NCBI RefSeq assembly: GCF_036002945.1 | Contig: NZ_CP108529.1 | Span: 5,885,001-5,949,000 of the forward strand | From: Streptomyces sp. NBC_01224 | GTDB lineage: Bacteria > Actinomycetota > Actinomycetes > Streptomycetales > Streptomycetaceae | Length of the DNA: 64,000 bases | Reading direction: 5' to 3' | Shown here: positions 50,618 to 59,080 of the stretch, one piece after another | Position numbering within the stretch: the first letter of the stretch is position 1 | How the letters are laid out: the number at the start of each line of letters is the position of its first letter | The notes under the pieces: generated by a model | The model's input: the letters and a program-made list of their open reading frames with translations, nothing else | What the model was told of the DNA's origin: nothing | The model's database searches: none | Program-made: the position numbers and the translations under genes

Positions 50618-51421
50618 CTATTGGGCATCCGGGGGAGCGGGGGGCGTCGCGTCGCAGACCAGTGGCTCCAGATAACGGAGCAATGCGGTCTTCAGCTCCC
50701 TGATGTACGCGTCCCGCTCGGCGCCCTCGTGGGCCATGATCAGGTCGAGTCCGCCCTTGAAGAGGATGAAGATTATGTTGGCGGTACGGGCGATCTGGGC
50801 GGGCGGAGTGTCCGGCAGGTAGCCGCCGAGGATCGCCTCGACGCGGTCGAGCATGGTCATGTGCAGCGCGTCGTGCCCCTGGGTGATCATTCCGGGGATC
50901 TCGGAACCGTGCATAAGGACGGTGAAGGCCGGATTCTCGCAGTTGAAGGCGATCAGCGGATCGAGGGTGGCGTCCAGCATCCGGTCCAGCGGGAGCGTCA
51001 GGTGATCCGGGAGGAACGCGGCGCCGTATGTCTCCCGCCAGCGGTTCAGGAGTTGGTCGCCGAGTTCGACGGCGATGGCCTCCTTGTTGGGGAAGAACTG
51101 GTAGAGCGTGCCCGGTGAGACGCCTGCCTCGCGGGCGATGGCGTTGGTGCTCGCCGCGGTGTAGCCGGTTGTGCAGAAGACATTGGCCGCCGCTTTGAGG
51201 AGCTGCGTGATGCGGGCTTCGCCGCGGGCCTGGCGGCGACGGGGGCGGGTGGCGCCGGCGGCCGCTTCGGGGCGTGCGCTGCTGGTGCTGTTGGCGCCGC
51301 CCGTGATGCGTGCGCTGCCGCCCGCGCCCCCGGTGCCGCTCGTGGCTGAGGGGTTCGCGGTGCCGCCCGCGCCGCCCGTGCCCCTGGCGCTTCCGGTGCC
51401 CTTCGCTCTGGCCTCCGACAC
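50618..51421 (-). CDS. TetR-family repressor of the MMPL transporter
   Basis: 267 residues. Residues 1-70 are an unusual low-complexity tail of glycine, serine, threonine and alanine; the HTH follows at about 75-130 (ARITQLLKAAANVFCTTGYT, STNAIAREAGVSPGTLYQFF, PNKEAIAVELG), then a helical ligand domain. GTG 51421 has GGGGA 7 bases upstream. Divergent from the MMPL gene, with two mirrored copies of one operator between them, so repression of both genes is very likely. The inducer is probably a lipid or drug handled by the transporter. Confidence 0.9.
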   Translation of the reverse strand: MSEARAKGTGSARGTGGAGGTANPSATSGTGGAGGSARITGGANSTSSARPEAAAGATRPRRRQARGEARITQLLKAAANVFCTTGYTAASTNAIAREAGVSPGTLYQFFPNKEAIAVELGDQLLNRWRETYGAAFLPDHLTLPLDRMLDATLDPLIAFNCENPAFTVLMHGSEIPGMITQGHDALHMTMLDRVEAILGGYLPDTPPAQIARTANIIFILFKGGLDLIMAHEGAERDAYIRELKTALLRYLEPLVCDATPPAPPDAQ

Positions 51422-51453
51422 GGTCAATCCCCAGCTTTCATGACGCGGTTGAC

Positions 51454-51507
51454 AAACACGAGCGGTCGCTCGCATTCTTGTTGAAACGCGAGCGATGACT
51501 CGTGTTT
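51454..51507. promoter_or_regulatory. Mirrored double operator between tetR and MMPL genes
   Basis: Two near-identical sites point toward each other: 51454-51476 on the plus strand (core ACACGAGCGGTCGCTCG) and 51484-51507 on the minus strand (core ACACGAGTCATCGCTCG). Each is itself partly palindromic (CGAGCG-CGCTCG). Seven bases separate them. Confidence 0.82.
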
Positions 51508-51606
51508 GCCAGTGTAATTGGCAACGACTGATCCATGCTGCCCTGCGCGGCCGCCTTGTGTGGCCGTCTCGCGCCGCTGGATCCGGGGGGAAGGGGACAT
51601 CGCGCC

Positions 51607-53856
51607 ATGCCTGAAGTCAACAGTCCGGAGCGTCTGGGGGGCTGGACCCGCTTCGTCACTGCGCGACCACGGCTCGCGCTGCTCGCGGCCCTGGTCATCA
51701 CGGCGCTCGCCGTGTTCGCGGGCAGCGGGGTGGTCGACAAGATGGGCAGCGGCGGCTGGGAGGCCCCGGACGCCGAATCGACCTATACGACCAAGGCGCT
51801 GGAGCGCGAGTTCCCCGCATCCCAGCCGAATCTGTTGCTGCTCGTGGACAGCGGCAGCGCATCGGTCGACGATCCGGCGGTGGCCGCCGAGGCGGCCCGG
51901 CTGACCGAGCGGCTGGCCGGAGAGAAGGACATCACGGGCGTCGGCTCGTACTGGCAGAGCAAGGCACCCGCACTGCGTGCCGAGGACGGGCGAGAAGCGT
52001 TGATCGCCGCCCGGATAGAAGGCGACGACAAGGCGATGGGCGAGGTCCTGGACCGGATAGCCCCCGCATACCGTGGTGCGCACGGCCCTGTGGAGGTCTC
52101 GGTCGGCGGCCCGGTCGCCGTACGGCACGAGATGCAGACGATCATCCAGGAGGACCTGCTGCGGGCCGAGATGATCGCGCTGCCGGTGACGCTCGTGCTG
52201 CTGGTCATGGTCTTCGGAAGTGCGATCGCCGCCCTGCTGCCGCTCGGTGTGGGCATCGTCGCGATCCTGGGGACCAATGCCGTGCTGCGCGGCATCACCG
52301 AATTCACCGACGTCTCGGTCTTCGCTCAGAACCTCACCACGGCCCTCGGTCTCGGACTTGCCATCGACTACGCGCTGTTCATCGTGCGCCGGTTCAGGGA
52401 AGAGCTCGCGACCGGGGCGGACACCCGGGCGGCTGTGGGGGCGACGCTGCGCACTGCGGGGCGCACGGTGCTGTTCTCCGCGCTGACCGTTGCGGTTTCG
52501 CTCGCCGCGATGCTGGTCTTCCCGCAGTACTTCCTGCGCTCGTTCGCCTACGCGGGGATCGCCGTGGTGCTGCTGGCGGCTGCCGCCGCGCTGATCCTGC
52601 TCCCGGCCGCGCTGATGCTGCTCGGACCACGGGTCAACTCGCTGGATCTGCGCCGACTGCTGCGACGGGGGGACGGGCGCACGGGCGGGCGTGTCGAGCT
52701 GTCCGCGTCCGCCTCAGCCGAATCCGGCAGCGGGTGGGGCCGGTTCGCGGCCCTCGTGATGCGTCGGGCGCCGGTCTTCGCCGTCCTCACCACCGTGGGT
52801 CTCGTCCTGCTCGGACTGCCCTTCCTCGGGGTGAAGTTCGGTACGGCGGACGATCGCCAGCTGCCCGCGACCGCCGAGTCGCATGTCGTCCAGCAGCACA
52901 TCCGGGACGGCTTCCCCGGCAGCCCGGGCGGCGGCCTCGAAGTACTCGCGGAGGGTGCGGCGACGCCGGCCCAATACACCGAATACCGCAGCAGGATCGC
53001 CGGCCTTCCCGGTGTGCTGCGGGTCGACGGGCCGGTCACGACGGGGCGGTTCGCCTACTTCAGCGTGCTGCCCGACGGCGAGTCCGTGGGGGAGGGGTCC
53101 CAGCGGCTCGTGCAGGACCTCCGGGCCGAGCCCGCCCCCTTCGACACCTCGGTGACGGGCACGGCAGCCGTCCTGGTCGACTCCAAGCACGCCATCGCGG
53201 ACCGGCTGCCCTGGGCAGTGGGCATCATCGTCGTGGTGACACTGCTTCTGGTCTTCCTGCTTACCGGAAGCGTGCTGATCCCCCTCCAGGCGGTCGTGCT
53301 CAACGCGCTGAGTCTCACGGCGATGTTCGGAGCGGTCGTCTGGGTCTTCCAGGACGGGCATCTGTCCGGACCGCTCTCCTTCACCAGCACCGGGGACATA
53401 GAGACGACACTGCCGGTGCTGATGTTCTGCGTCGCCTTCGGACTCTCCATGGACTACGGGGTCTTCCTGCTCTCCCGGATCAAGGAGGAGTACGACCGCA
53501 CCGGGGACCACGAGCGGTCGGTGACCTTCGGGCTGCGGCACACCGGCGGGCTGATCACCGCGGCAGCCGTGATCCTGGCGGTGGTGATGGTCGCCATCGG
53601 TACGTCACGGGTGGCCAACACCAAGATGCTGGGCCTCGGCATCGCCCTGGCCGTGCTGATGGACGCCATGGTGGTGCGCAGCCTGCTGGTTCCTTCCGTG
53701 ATGAAGCTGATGGGCAAGGCCACCTGGTGGGCACCCGCTCGGCTCCGGGCCTTCCACCGGAGGTTCGGCCTGAGCGAAGGGACGTCCGTGCCGCTGCCGG
53801 CCGAGGAGATATCGATGGACGCTCCGGAGCGGGACAAGATCACCAGCGGAGCGTAG
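51607..53856 (+). CDS. MMPL-family (RND superfamily) transporter
   Basis: 749-residue inner-membrane protein with 12 predicted helices in two repeats, each led by an external domain. The MMPL hallmarks are LGLAIDYALFIVRRFREEL in the first repeat and SMDYGVFLLSRIKEEYDRTG in the second, with proton-relay aspartates in the DYALF and MDYGV segments. In actinobacteria such proteins export lipids, siderophores or polyketides; substrate is not readable. ATG 51607 has AAGGGG somewhat far (11 bases); the upstream ATG at 51532-51537 region lies close to the operator and is less likely. Divergent from its TetR. Confidence 0.91.
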   Translation: MPEVNSPERLGGWTRFVTARPRLALLAALVITALAVFAGSGVVDKMGSGGWEAPDAESTYTTKALEREFPASQPNLLLLVDSGSASVDDPAVAAEAARLTERLAGEKDITGVGSYWQSKAPALRAEDGREALIAARIEGDDKAMGEVLDRIAPAYRGAHGPVEVSVGGPVAVRHEMQTIIQEDLLRAEMIALPVTLVLLVMVFGSAIAALLPLGVGIVAILGTNAVLRGITEFTDVSVFAQNLTTALGLGLAIDYALFIVRRFREELATGADTRAAVGATLRTAGRTVLFSALTVAVSLAAMLVFPQYFLRSFAYAGIAVVLLAAAAALILLPAALMLLGPRVNSLDLRRLLRRGDGRTGGRVELSASASAESGSGWGRFAALVMRRAPVFAVLTTVGLVLLGLPFLGVKFGTADDRQLPATAESHVVQQHIRDGFPGSPGGGLEVLAEGAATPAQYTEYRSRIAGLPGVLRVDGPVTTGRFAYFSVLPDGESVGEGSQRLVQDLRAEPAPFDTSVTGTAAVLVDSKHAIADRLPWAVGIIVVVTLLLVFLLTGSVLIPLQAVVLNALSLTAMFGAVVWVFQDGHLSGPLSFTSTGDIETTLPVLMFCVAFGLSMDYGVFLLSRIKEEYDRTGDHERSVTFGLRHTGGLITAAAVILAVVMVAIGTSRVANTKMLGLGIALAVLMDAMVVRSLLVPSVMKLMGKATWWAPARLRAFHRRFGLSEGTSVPLPAEEISMDAPERDKITSGA

Positions 53857-53893
53857 ATTCGGCCGCCCGGACGACGGGCGCGGAGCGCATCGC

Positions 53894-53944
53894 GGCGCGG
53901 ACCGGATAACGGCGCGGAGCGGATAACGGCGCGGAGCGGACTAC
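53894..53944 (+). repeat. Three tandem copies of a 17-bp unit
   Basis: GGCGCGGACCGGATAAC, GGCGCGGAGCGGATAAC and GGCGCGGAGCGGACTAC follow without gaps, between the MMPL stop and the alcohol dehydrogenase start. A likely replication-slippage product; a regulatory role is possible. Confidence 0.85.
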
Positions 53945-53968
53945 GGGGCTGAACGAAGGGCTGGGCCG

Positions 53969-55042
53969 ATGCGAGCAGTGGTATTCGAGGAGTTCAAGCA
54001 GGACGCCAGGGTGCGGGAAGTGCCGGACCCGAGCCCGTCCGGCCAGGGTGTCGTGGTCCGCGTCGCGGCCACCGGGCTGTGCCGCAGTGACTGGCACGGC
54101 TGGATGGGTCACGACCCCGACATCACCCTGCCCCATGTGCCCGGTCATGAACTCGCCGGTGTGGTCGAGGCGGTGGGGAGCGGTGTCGTCAACTGGCGAC
54201 CCGGCGACCGGGTCACCGTGCCCTTCGTCTGTGCGTGCGGCCGCTGTCCCGCCTGTGCGGCCGGAGCCCAGCAGGTCTGCGAGCGGCAGACCCAGCCCGG
54301 CTTCACCCACTGGGGCTCGTTCGCCGAGTACGTGGCGCTGGAGCAGGCCGACGTCAATCTGGTCTCCGTTCCCGAGGGCCTGTCCTTCGCCACGGCGGCC
54401 GGTCTGGGGTGCAGGTTCGCCACGGCGTTCCGGGCGGTCGTGGCTCAGGGGCGGGTGGCGCCGGGCGAGTGGGTCGCGGTGCACGGTTGCGGAGGGGTCG
54501 GGCTCTCGGCCGTCATGATCGCGGTGGCCTGTGGGGCCAGGGTCGTCGCGGTCGACGTCTCAGCGGGCGCTCTCGAACTGGCGCGGGCGTTCGGCGCGGT
54601 GGAGTGCGTGGACGCGTCCACGCACCCGGGCGGGGCGGACGAGGCGGTACGCGAACTGACGGGCGGCGGGGCCCATCTGTCACTCGACGCGCTGGGCTCC
54701 CCGGTGACCTGCGCCGCCTCGGTGCGGAGCCTGCGCCGACAGGGCCGCCATGTGCAGATCGGGCTGCTGCCCACGGCCGCCGGTGACCCCGTCGTGCCCA
54801 TGGCGCGGGTGATCGGCCTGGAGCTGGAGATGCTCGGCAGTCATGGCATGGCCGCGCACGCGTACCCGCCGATGATGGACATGATCCTGGCCGGCACCCT
54901 GCGCCCCGATCTGCTGGTGACCTCCACCATCGGCCTGGACGCGGCCCCGGCGGCGCTCGCCGCGATGGGTACGGCGCCCGGGCCAGGGGTGACGATCATC
55001 CTGCCGTCGAGCGGTGGGACGTACACCCCGGCGAAGGAGTGA
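53969..55042 (+). CDS. Zinc-dependent alcohol dehydrogenase
   Basis: 357-residue medium-chain dehydrogenase. Catalytic zinc site: cysteine in TGLCRSDWHGWMG, GHE in PGHELAG. Structural zinc: the four cysteines in CACGRCPACAAGAQQVC. Nucleotide fold: HGCGGVGLSAVMIA followed by VVAVDVS, where the aspartate after the second strand favours NAD(H). Oxidises an alcohol or reduces an aldehyde; substrate unknown. ATG 53969, no strong ribosome site in the repeat-bearing leader. Terminator follows directly. Confidence 0.9.
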   Translation: MRAVVFEEFKQDARVREVPDPSPSGQGVVVRVAATGLCRSDWHGWMGHDPDITLPHVPGHELAGVVEAVGSGVVNWRPGDRVTVPFVCACGRCPACAAGAQQVCERQTQPGFTHWGSFAEYVALEQADVNLVSVPEGLSFATAAGLGCRFATAFRAVVAQGRVAPGEWVAVHGCGGVGLSAVMIAVACGARVVAVDVSAGALELARAFGAVECVDASTHPGGADEAVRELTGGGAHLSLDALGSPVTCAASVRSLRRQGRHVQIGLLPTAAGDPVVPMARVIGLELEMLGSHGMAAHAYPPMMDMILAGTLRPDLLVTSTIGLDAAPAALAAMGTAPGPGVTIILPSSGGTYTPAKE

Positions 55043-55086
55043 GGCCCCGTACGGCGGCAGATGGGAGTCGTTTCCCGTACGGGGCC
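55043..55086 (+). terminator. Terminator of the alcohol dehydrogenase gene
   Basis: Perfect 12-bp stem GGCCCCGTACGG (55043-55054) and CCGTACGGGGCC (55075-55086) with a 20-base loop. It also lies just beyond the stop of the convergent small HTH gene. Confidence 0.83.
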
Positions 55087-55093
55087 GGAGGTG

Positions 55094-55291
55094 TCAGTCC
55101 CTGCGTCCTCGGTTGCCGGGTCTTGAGGCGACCCAGGCGCGGATGGTGTCCGCGTACCAGTAGGGCTTGCCGCTCTCCACATGGTCGGGTGACGGGAGGA
55201 GGCCGTGTTTGCGGTAGGAGCGGACGGTGTCCGGCTGTACCCGGATGTGCGCGGCAATGTCCTTGTAGGACCAGAGTCTTCTGTCCGTCAT
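55094..55291 (-). CDS. Small MerR/AlpA-like helix-turn-helix protein
   Basis: 65 residues, nearly all one winged HTH of the MerR/excisionase type: LWSYKDIAAHIRVQPDTVRS, YRKHGLLPSPD, GKPYWYADTIRAWVASRPG. ATG 55291 has AGAGAGG upstream. Such proteins occur as AlpA-like regulators or excisionases, but there is no integrase or attachment site here, and similar orphan copies are common in Streptomyces chromosomes. Target unknown. Confidence 0.82.
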   Translation of the reverse strand: MTDRRLWSYKDIAAHIRVQPDTVRSYRKHGLLPSPDHVESGKPYWYADTIRAWVASRPGNRGRRD

Positions 55292-55534
55292 GTATGACAC
55301 CTCTCTGCGCCGCAGCGCAGCCGGGCAGGCCGTCGGGGGAGCTGCGGCGCGAACGCTGACGATCGTTCAGCCTGCGTCCGGTGCAACGAGAGGGGGAGAG
55401 TTCCGGGGAGGGGCTGTCGAGCGCCTGTGACGGAAGACCCGCGTAACGGAGACATATGTGACGAGGAGGTGATCTCTGTTACAGAAGGCGTGCATGGCGC
55501 CAGGGGCTATGGGAGAGGGGTCCGGCGTGCCGGG

Positions 55535-55948
55535 TTACGCCGGCGGATAGGGGAGAGGGGTCGTGCGGGTCGGTCCCGCGTGCCAGAGCGCCGACCAGGT
55601 GACCGGGGTGACCAGGCCGTCCGGCACGAGCGGCGGATTGTCCGCCTGGAAGCGCTGTACGGCGAGGAGGGTCTGCGGTCCGAACGTTCCGTCGAGCGCC
55701 GACCACGGCAGATAGTGGCGGTTGGCCAGCATGCACTGCACCTGGGAGACCCGATCGCCCTGGTCGCCGTACACGGTGAGCCCGTCGCCGTCGTAGAAGA
55801 CGCAGACGGGGCTCGAGCCGGGCGGTGGCGGCGGGTTGTGCTCGTCGGCCGAGGCGCCCGGGGCAGCGGCGAGGGCGGCGGCCAGAGCGACGACGGCCAG
55901 GGCCGAGGTCCCGGCCGTCCTGCGGGACGACAACATTTTCCGGATCAT
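55535..55948 (-). CDS. Secreted peptidoglycan-binding-like protein
   Basis: 137 residues. Signal peptide about 1-34 (AGTSALAVVALAAALAAAPG, cleavage near ASADEH), a short proline run PPPPPG, then a PG_binding_1 domain (VSQVQCMLANRHYLPWSALDG, TFGPQTLLAVQRFQADNP, VTPVTWSALW). No catalytic domain follows, so it is a stand-alone wall-binding module; two cysteines (VCVF, VQCML) may pair. AGGAG precedes ATG 55948. The leader contains a 12-bp tandem repeat. Confidence 0.83.
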   Translation of the reverse strand: MIRKMLSSRRTAGTSALAVVALAAALAAAPGASADEHNPPPPPGSSPVCVFYDGDGLTVYGDQGDRVSQVQCMLANRHYLPWSALDGTFGPQTLLAVQRFQADNPPLVPDGLVTPVTWSALWHAGPTRTTPLPYPPA

Positions 55949-55964
55949 GGCGAGTTGCTCCTGG

Positions 55965-56000
55965 TGCGGTGGTGTGTGCGGTGGTGTGTGCGGTGGTGGT
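55965..56000. repeat. Three tandem copies of a 12-bp unit
   Basis: TGCGGTGGTGTG occurs twice exactly and a third time with a changed end (TGCGGTGGTGGT), 17 bases upstream of the start of the peptidoglycan-binding gene, within its leader or promoter. Confidence 0.82.
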
Positions 56001-56087
56001 GGGGCGCGGCGGGGGCCGCGCACCGACTCTCATCGAGGACAACACCGCGTACCGCCACTACGTCACTTCCCGGGGCCGTTCGGCGTG

Positions 56088-57014
56088 TCAGGGTTCCCGG
56101 TGCGGGCTGCCGCAGGAGCGGAGGAAGTCCCGGGTGCGGCGGGCGATGGGGAAGGGCTTGTCGGGCGGGCAGGGGTACATGTCCTGCTCGACGATGGCGA
56201 AGAGATCGACGTCCAGCTTGCGGGCGGCTGCGAGTACGGGCTCCAGCGCGGGCATCCCGCCCGGCGGTTCGCACATCACTCCGCGCGCCACGGCGGGGCC
56301 GAACGGCACTTCGTCCGCCACGACTTCGGCCAGGATCTCCGGGTCGACCTGCTTGAGATGCAGATAGCCGATCCGTTCGCCGTAGGTCTCGATCAGCTTG
56401 ACGCTGTCGCCGCCGCAGTATGCGTAGTGGCCGGTGTCGAGGCAGAGCGAGACCAGTTCGGGATCGGTGGCGTCGAGGAAGCGGCTGACGTGCTCCTCGG
56501 TGTCGATGTGGGTGTCGGCATGCGGATGGACGACGATGCGCAGTCCGAAACGGTCCTGCACCTCGCGGCCCAGCCGCTCCGTCTGGGTGGTGAGGCTGCG
56601 CCACTGCTCCGCGGTGAGGCTGCGGTCCTCCAGGACCTCGCCCGTCCTGTCGTCGCGCCAGAACGACGGGATGACCACGAGATGCCCGGCGCCCATCGCC
56701 CGGGTGAGTGCCGCGATGTCGGCGACATGCGCCCAGGTCCGGTCCCAGACGTCCGTTCCGTGGTGCAATCCGGTGAAAACGGTCCCGGCCGAGACCGTGA
56801 GCCCGCGGCGGCGGGTCTCGTCGACGAGGCGGGCCGGGTCGGTCGGGAGGTAGCCGTACGGGCCGAGCTCGATCCACTCGTAACCCGCGGCGGACACCTC
56901 GTCGAGGAAGCGCTGCCAGGGCACTTGCCGCGGATCGTCGGGGAACCACACACCCCACGAGTCGGGTGCCGAACCGATACGGATACGGGCCGGGGCCAAT
57001 GCGGAGGAGGTCAT
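56088..57014 (-). CDS. iolE: Inosose dehydratase-like TIM-barrel protein of the inositol locus
   Basis: 308-residue AP-endonuclease-2-type barrel: IGSAPDSWGVWFPDDP, AGYEWIELGPYGYLP, LRIVVHPHADTHIDTEEHV (histidine and glutamate ligands), LVSLCLDTGHYAYCGGDSV, YLHLKQVDPE, and DLFAIVEQDMYP. Divergent from iolC with a shared control region, which ties it to inositol catabolism. Inosose dehydration (IolE) is the step expected of it; IolH/IolI-type isomerase is the alternative. CAGGAGG lies 10 bases before ATG 57014. Confidence 0.8.
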   Translation of the reverse strand: MTSSALAPARIRIGSAPDSWGVWFPDDPRQVPWQRFLDEVSAAGYEWIELGPYGYLPTDPARLVDETRRRGLTVSAGTVFTGLHHGTDVWDRTWAHVADIAALTRAMGAGHLVVIPSFWRDDRTGEVLEDRSLTAEQWRSLTTQTERLGREVQDRFGLRIVVHPHADTHIDTEEHVSRFLDATDPELVSLCLDTGHYAYCGGDSVKLIETYGERIGYLHLKQVDPEILAEVVADEVPFGPAVARGVMCEPPGGMPALEPVLAAARKLDVDLFAIVEQDMYPCPPDKPFPIARRTRDFLRSCGSPHREP

Positions 57015-57044
57015 GCGGCCCAGCCTCCTGGCCCGGGAGACGCG

Positions 57045-57107
57045 TGTCAATCATTCGTCCTTATGTCCGGACAAAGCATTGACAGGGTTCCGGGGGAGGG
57101 CTAGACC
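57045..57107. promoter_or_regulatory. Divergent iol control region with nested palindromes
   Basis: Outer inverted repeat TGTCAAT (57045-57051) and ATTGACA (57078-57084); each arm contains an outward-facing TTGACA. The plus-strand one (57079-57084) is 17 bp from TAGACC (57102-57107), a good iolC promoter. An inner palindrome TGTCCGGACA (57064-57073) resembles GntR-type operators. Site positions are seen; the regulator is not in this window. Confidence 0.68.
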
Positions 57108-57146
57108 TGGGAGCAGCCGCCCCGGTCGCCGGTCGAAGGGATGCAT

Positions 57147-58148
57147 ATGCCTGAGCTGTACGACGTGATCACCATGGGCCGGATCGGTGTGGATCTCTAC
57201 CCCCTGCAGACCGGTGTGCCGCTGGCCCGGGTCGAGACATTCGGGAAGTTCCTCGGCGGCTCACCGACCAATGTCGCCGTTGCGGCAACCCGGCTCGGCC
57301 GGCGGACCGCCGTGGTGACCCGCACGGGCCGGGATGCCTTCGGGGAGTATCTCCACCACCAGTTGCGGGAGTTCGGGGTGGACGACCGGTGGGTGACGCC
57401 CGTCGACGCGTATCCGACGCCGGTCACCTTCTGCGAGATCTTCCCGCCCGACGACTTCCCGCTCTACTTCTACCGGCAGCCCAAGGCCCCCGACCTGGAG
57501 ATCCACGAGTCGGAGCTGGACCTCGACGCGGTGCGGTCCGCCCGGGTCTTCTGGATGACGGGCACCGGGCTGTGCGCCGAACCGAGCCACACATCGACCC
57601 TCGCCGCCCTGCGCGCCCGCGGCCGGTCCGGCATCACCGTCTTCGACCTCGACTGGCGCCCGATGTTCTGGGACACCACAGAAGAAATGCCCGGTATCGC
57701 GTCCGACCCCGCCGCCCGCTACCGCGAGGCCCTCGCCCATTCCACCGTCGCCGTCGGCAACCTCGACGAATGCGAGATCGCGACCGGCGAGCGCGAACCG
57801 TACGCGGCCGCCCGCGCCCTGATCGCCGCGGGGGTCGAGCTGGCCGTCGTCAAACAGGGCCCCAAGGGCGTACTCGCCGTCCACCGCGACGGCACGGTGG
57901 CCGATGTGCCGCCGCTGCCCGTCGAGGTCGTCAACGGCCTCGGCGCCGGTGACGCCTTCGGCGGGGCGCTCTGCCACGGGCTGCTCGCAGGATGGGAGAC
58001 CGAACACATCATGCGGTACGCCAACGCCGCCGGTGCCATCGTCGCCTCCCGGCTCGCCTGCTCGTCCGCCATGCCGTTCCCGTACGAAGTCGAAGCTGCC
58101 CTGACCGAAGGTGCTGTCACCTCCCGCCCCACCGGAGCCACCCCATGA
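57147..58148 (+). CDS. iolC: 5-dehydro-2-deoxygluconokinase (PfkB family)
   Basis: Phosphorylates 2-deoxy-5-keto-D-gluconate in myo-inositol breakdown. 333 residues with PfkB signatures: GGSPTNVAVAATRLGRR near the N-terminus and VNGLGAGDAFGGAL with the catalytic aspartate near the C-terminus. The N-terminal GVDLYPLQTG is typical of IolC rather than ribokinase. ATG 57147 is 6 bases after GAAGGG; ATG 57141 abuts it and is too close. First gene of a five-gene operon; its stop overlaps the next start (ATGA). Confidence 0.92.
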   Translation: MPELYDVITMGRIGVDLYPLQTGVPLARVETFGKFLGGSPTNVAVAATRLGRRTAVVTRTGRDAFGEYLHHQLREFGVDDRWVTPVDAYPTPVTFCEIFPPDDFPLYFYRQPKAPDLEIHESELDLDAVRSARVFWMTGTGLCAEPSHTSTLAALRARGRSGITVFDLDWRPMFWDTTEEMPGIASDPAARYREALAHSTVAVGNLDECEIATGEREPYAAARALIAAGVELAVVKQGPKGVLAVHRDGTVADVPPLPVEVVNGLGAGDAFGGALCHGLLAGWETEHIMRYANAAGAIVASRLACSSAMPFPYEVEAALTEGAVTSRPTGATP

Positions 58149-59080
58149 CGCCCCCGGCCTCCTCGGTCTCCGAACTCGTCCAGCTGCGCATGCGCCACCC
58201 CGAGGCCATCGCCGAAGCCGCCGCGCGACGCCGCAGACGCCCCCTCATCGGCAGCGGCGGCCGCCTGATGATCATCGCGGCGGACCATCCGGCCCGTGGC
58301 TCCCTGGCCGTCGGCGACCGCGAACTGGCCATGGCCAACCGCTTCGAGCTCCTGGACCGGCTCTGCCTCGCCCTCTCCCGCCCCGGTGTCGACGGCGTCC
58401 TCGCCACCGCCGACATCCTCGACGACCTGCTGCTCCTCGGCGCACTGGAGAACAAGGTGGTCGTCGGCTCGATGAACCGCGGCGGACTCGCGGGCGCCGC
58501 CTTCGAACTCGACGACCGCTTCACCGGCCACCGCCCCGAGGACCTCGCCCGGCTCCGCTTCGACGCGGGCAAGCTGCTGCTCCGTATCGACTACGACGAC
58601 CCCGGCTCGCTCGACACCATGCACGCCACCGCCCGTGCCATCGACGCCATGGCCGCGCACCGGCTGCCCGTCTTCGTCGAGCCGTTCCTCTGCCGCCGCA
58701 TGGACGGCCACGTCCGCAACGACCTCGGCGCGGAGGCGGTCACCACCTCGATCGCCATCGCCTCGGGGCTGGCCGGGACATCCGCGTACACCTGGCTCAA
58801 GGTCCCCGTCACCGAGAACCCCGACGACATGGCCCGGGTGATGGAGGCTTCGACGCTGCCCGCCGTGCTGCTGGGCGGCGAGGTGGGTGACGACCTGGAC
58901 GGCGCGTTCGAGAAGTGGCGCACGGCGCTGCAACTGCCGACCGTCCAGGGCCTGGTGGTGGGGCGTTCGCTGCTCTACCCGGCCGACGGTGAGGTGGCCG
59001 CGGCCGTCGACACGGCCGTATCGCTGCTGGAGCCGAGAGGAACGGGCGGGGACCGGGTATCAAGTAGGGAATGGGTATGA
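58145..59080 (+). CDS. Cgl0159-type TIM-barrel protein, probable deoxy-keto-gluconate-phosphate aldolase
   Basis: 311 residues, ATG overlapping the iolC stop. Class I aldolase-like barrel: LMIIAADHPARGSLAVG (DHP strand), GVLATADILDDLLLLGAL, VVGSMNRGGLAG, GKLLLRIDYDDPGSLDT, VFVEPFLCRR, YTWLKVPVTENPDDM (lysine at the Schiff-base position) and LLGGEVGDD. It takes the place where IolJ aldolase would be needed; no other aldolase is in the locus. Its function as the IolJ replacement is inferred from position and fold. Confidence 0.8.
   Translation: MTPPASSVSELVQLRMRHPEAIAEAAARRRRRPLIGSGGRLMIIAADHPARGSLAVGDRELAMANRFELLDRLCLALSRPGVDGVLATADILDDLLLLGALENKVVVGSMNRGGLAGAAFELDDRFTGHRPEDLARLRFDAGKLLLRIDYDDPGSLDTMHATARAIDAMAAHRLPVFVEPFLCRRMDGHVRNDLGAEAVTTSIAIASGLAGTSAYTWLKVPVTENPDDMARVMEASTLPAVLLGGEVGDDLDGAFEKWRTALQLPTVQGLVVGRSLLYPADGEVAAAVDTAVSLLEPRGTGGDRVSSREWV

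Noticed and set aside
50215..51118. Plus-strand open frame starting beside the CsoR operator
   Set aside because: Runs antisense through the tetR gene, arginine-rich, no domain, no ribosome site.
55094..55291. Integrated element marked by an excisionase-like gene
   Set aside because: No integrase, replication gene, tRNA or attachment repeats around it.
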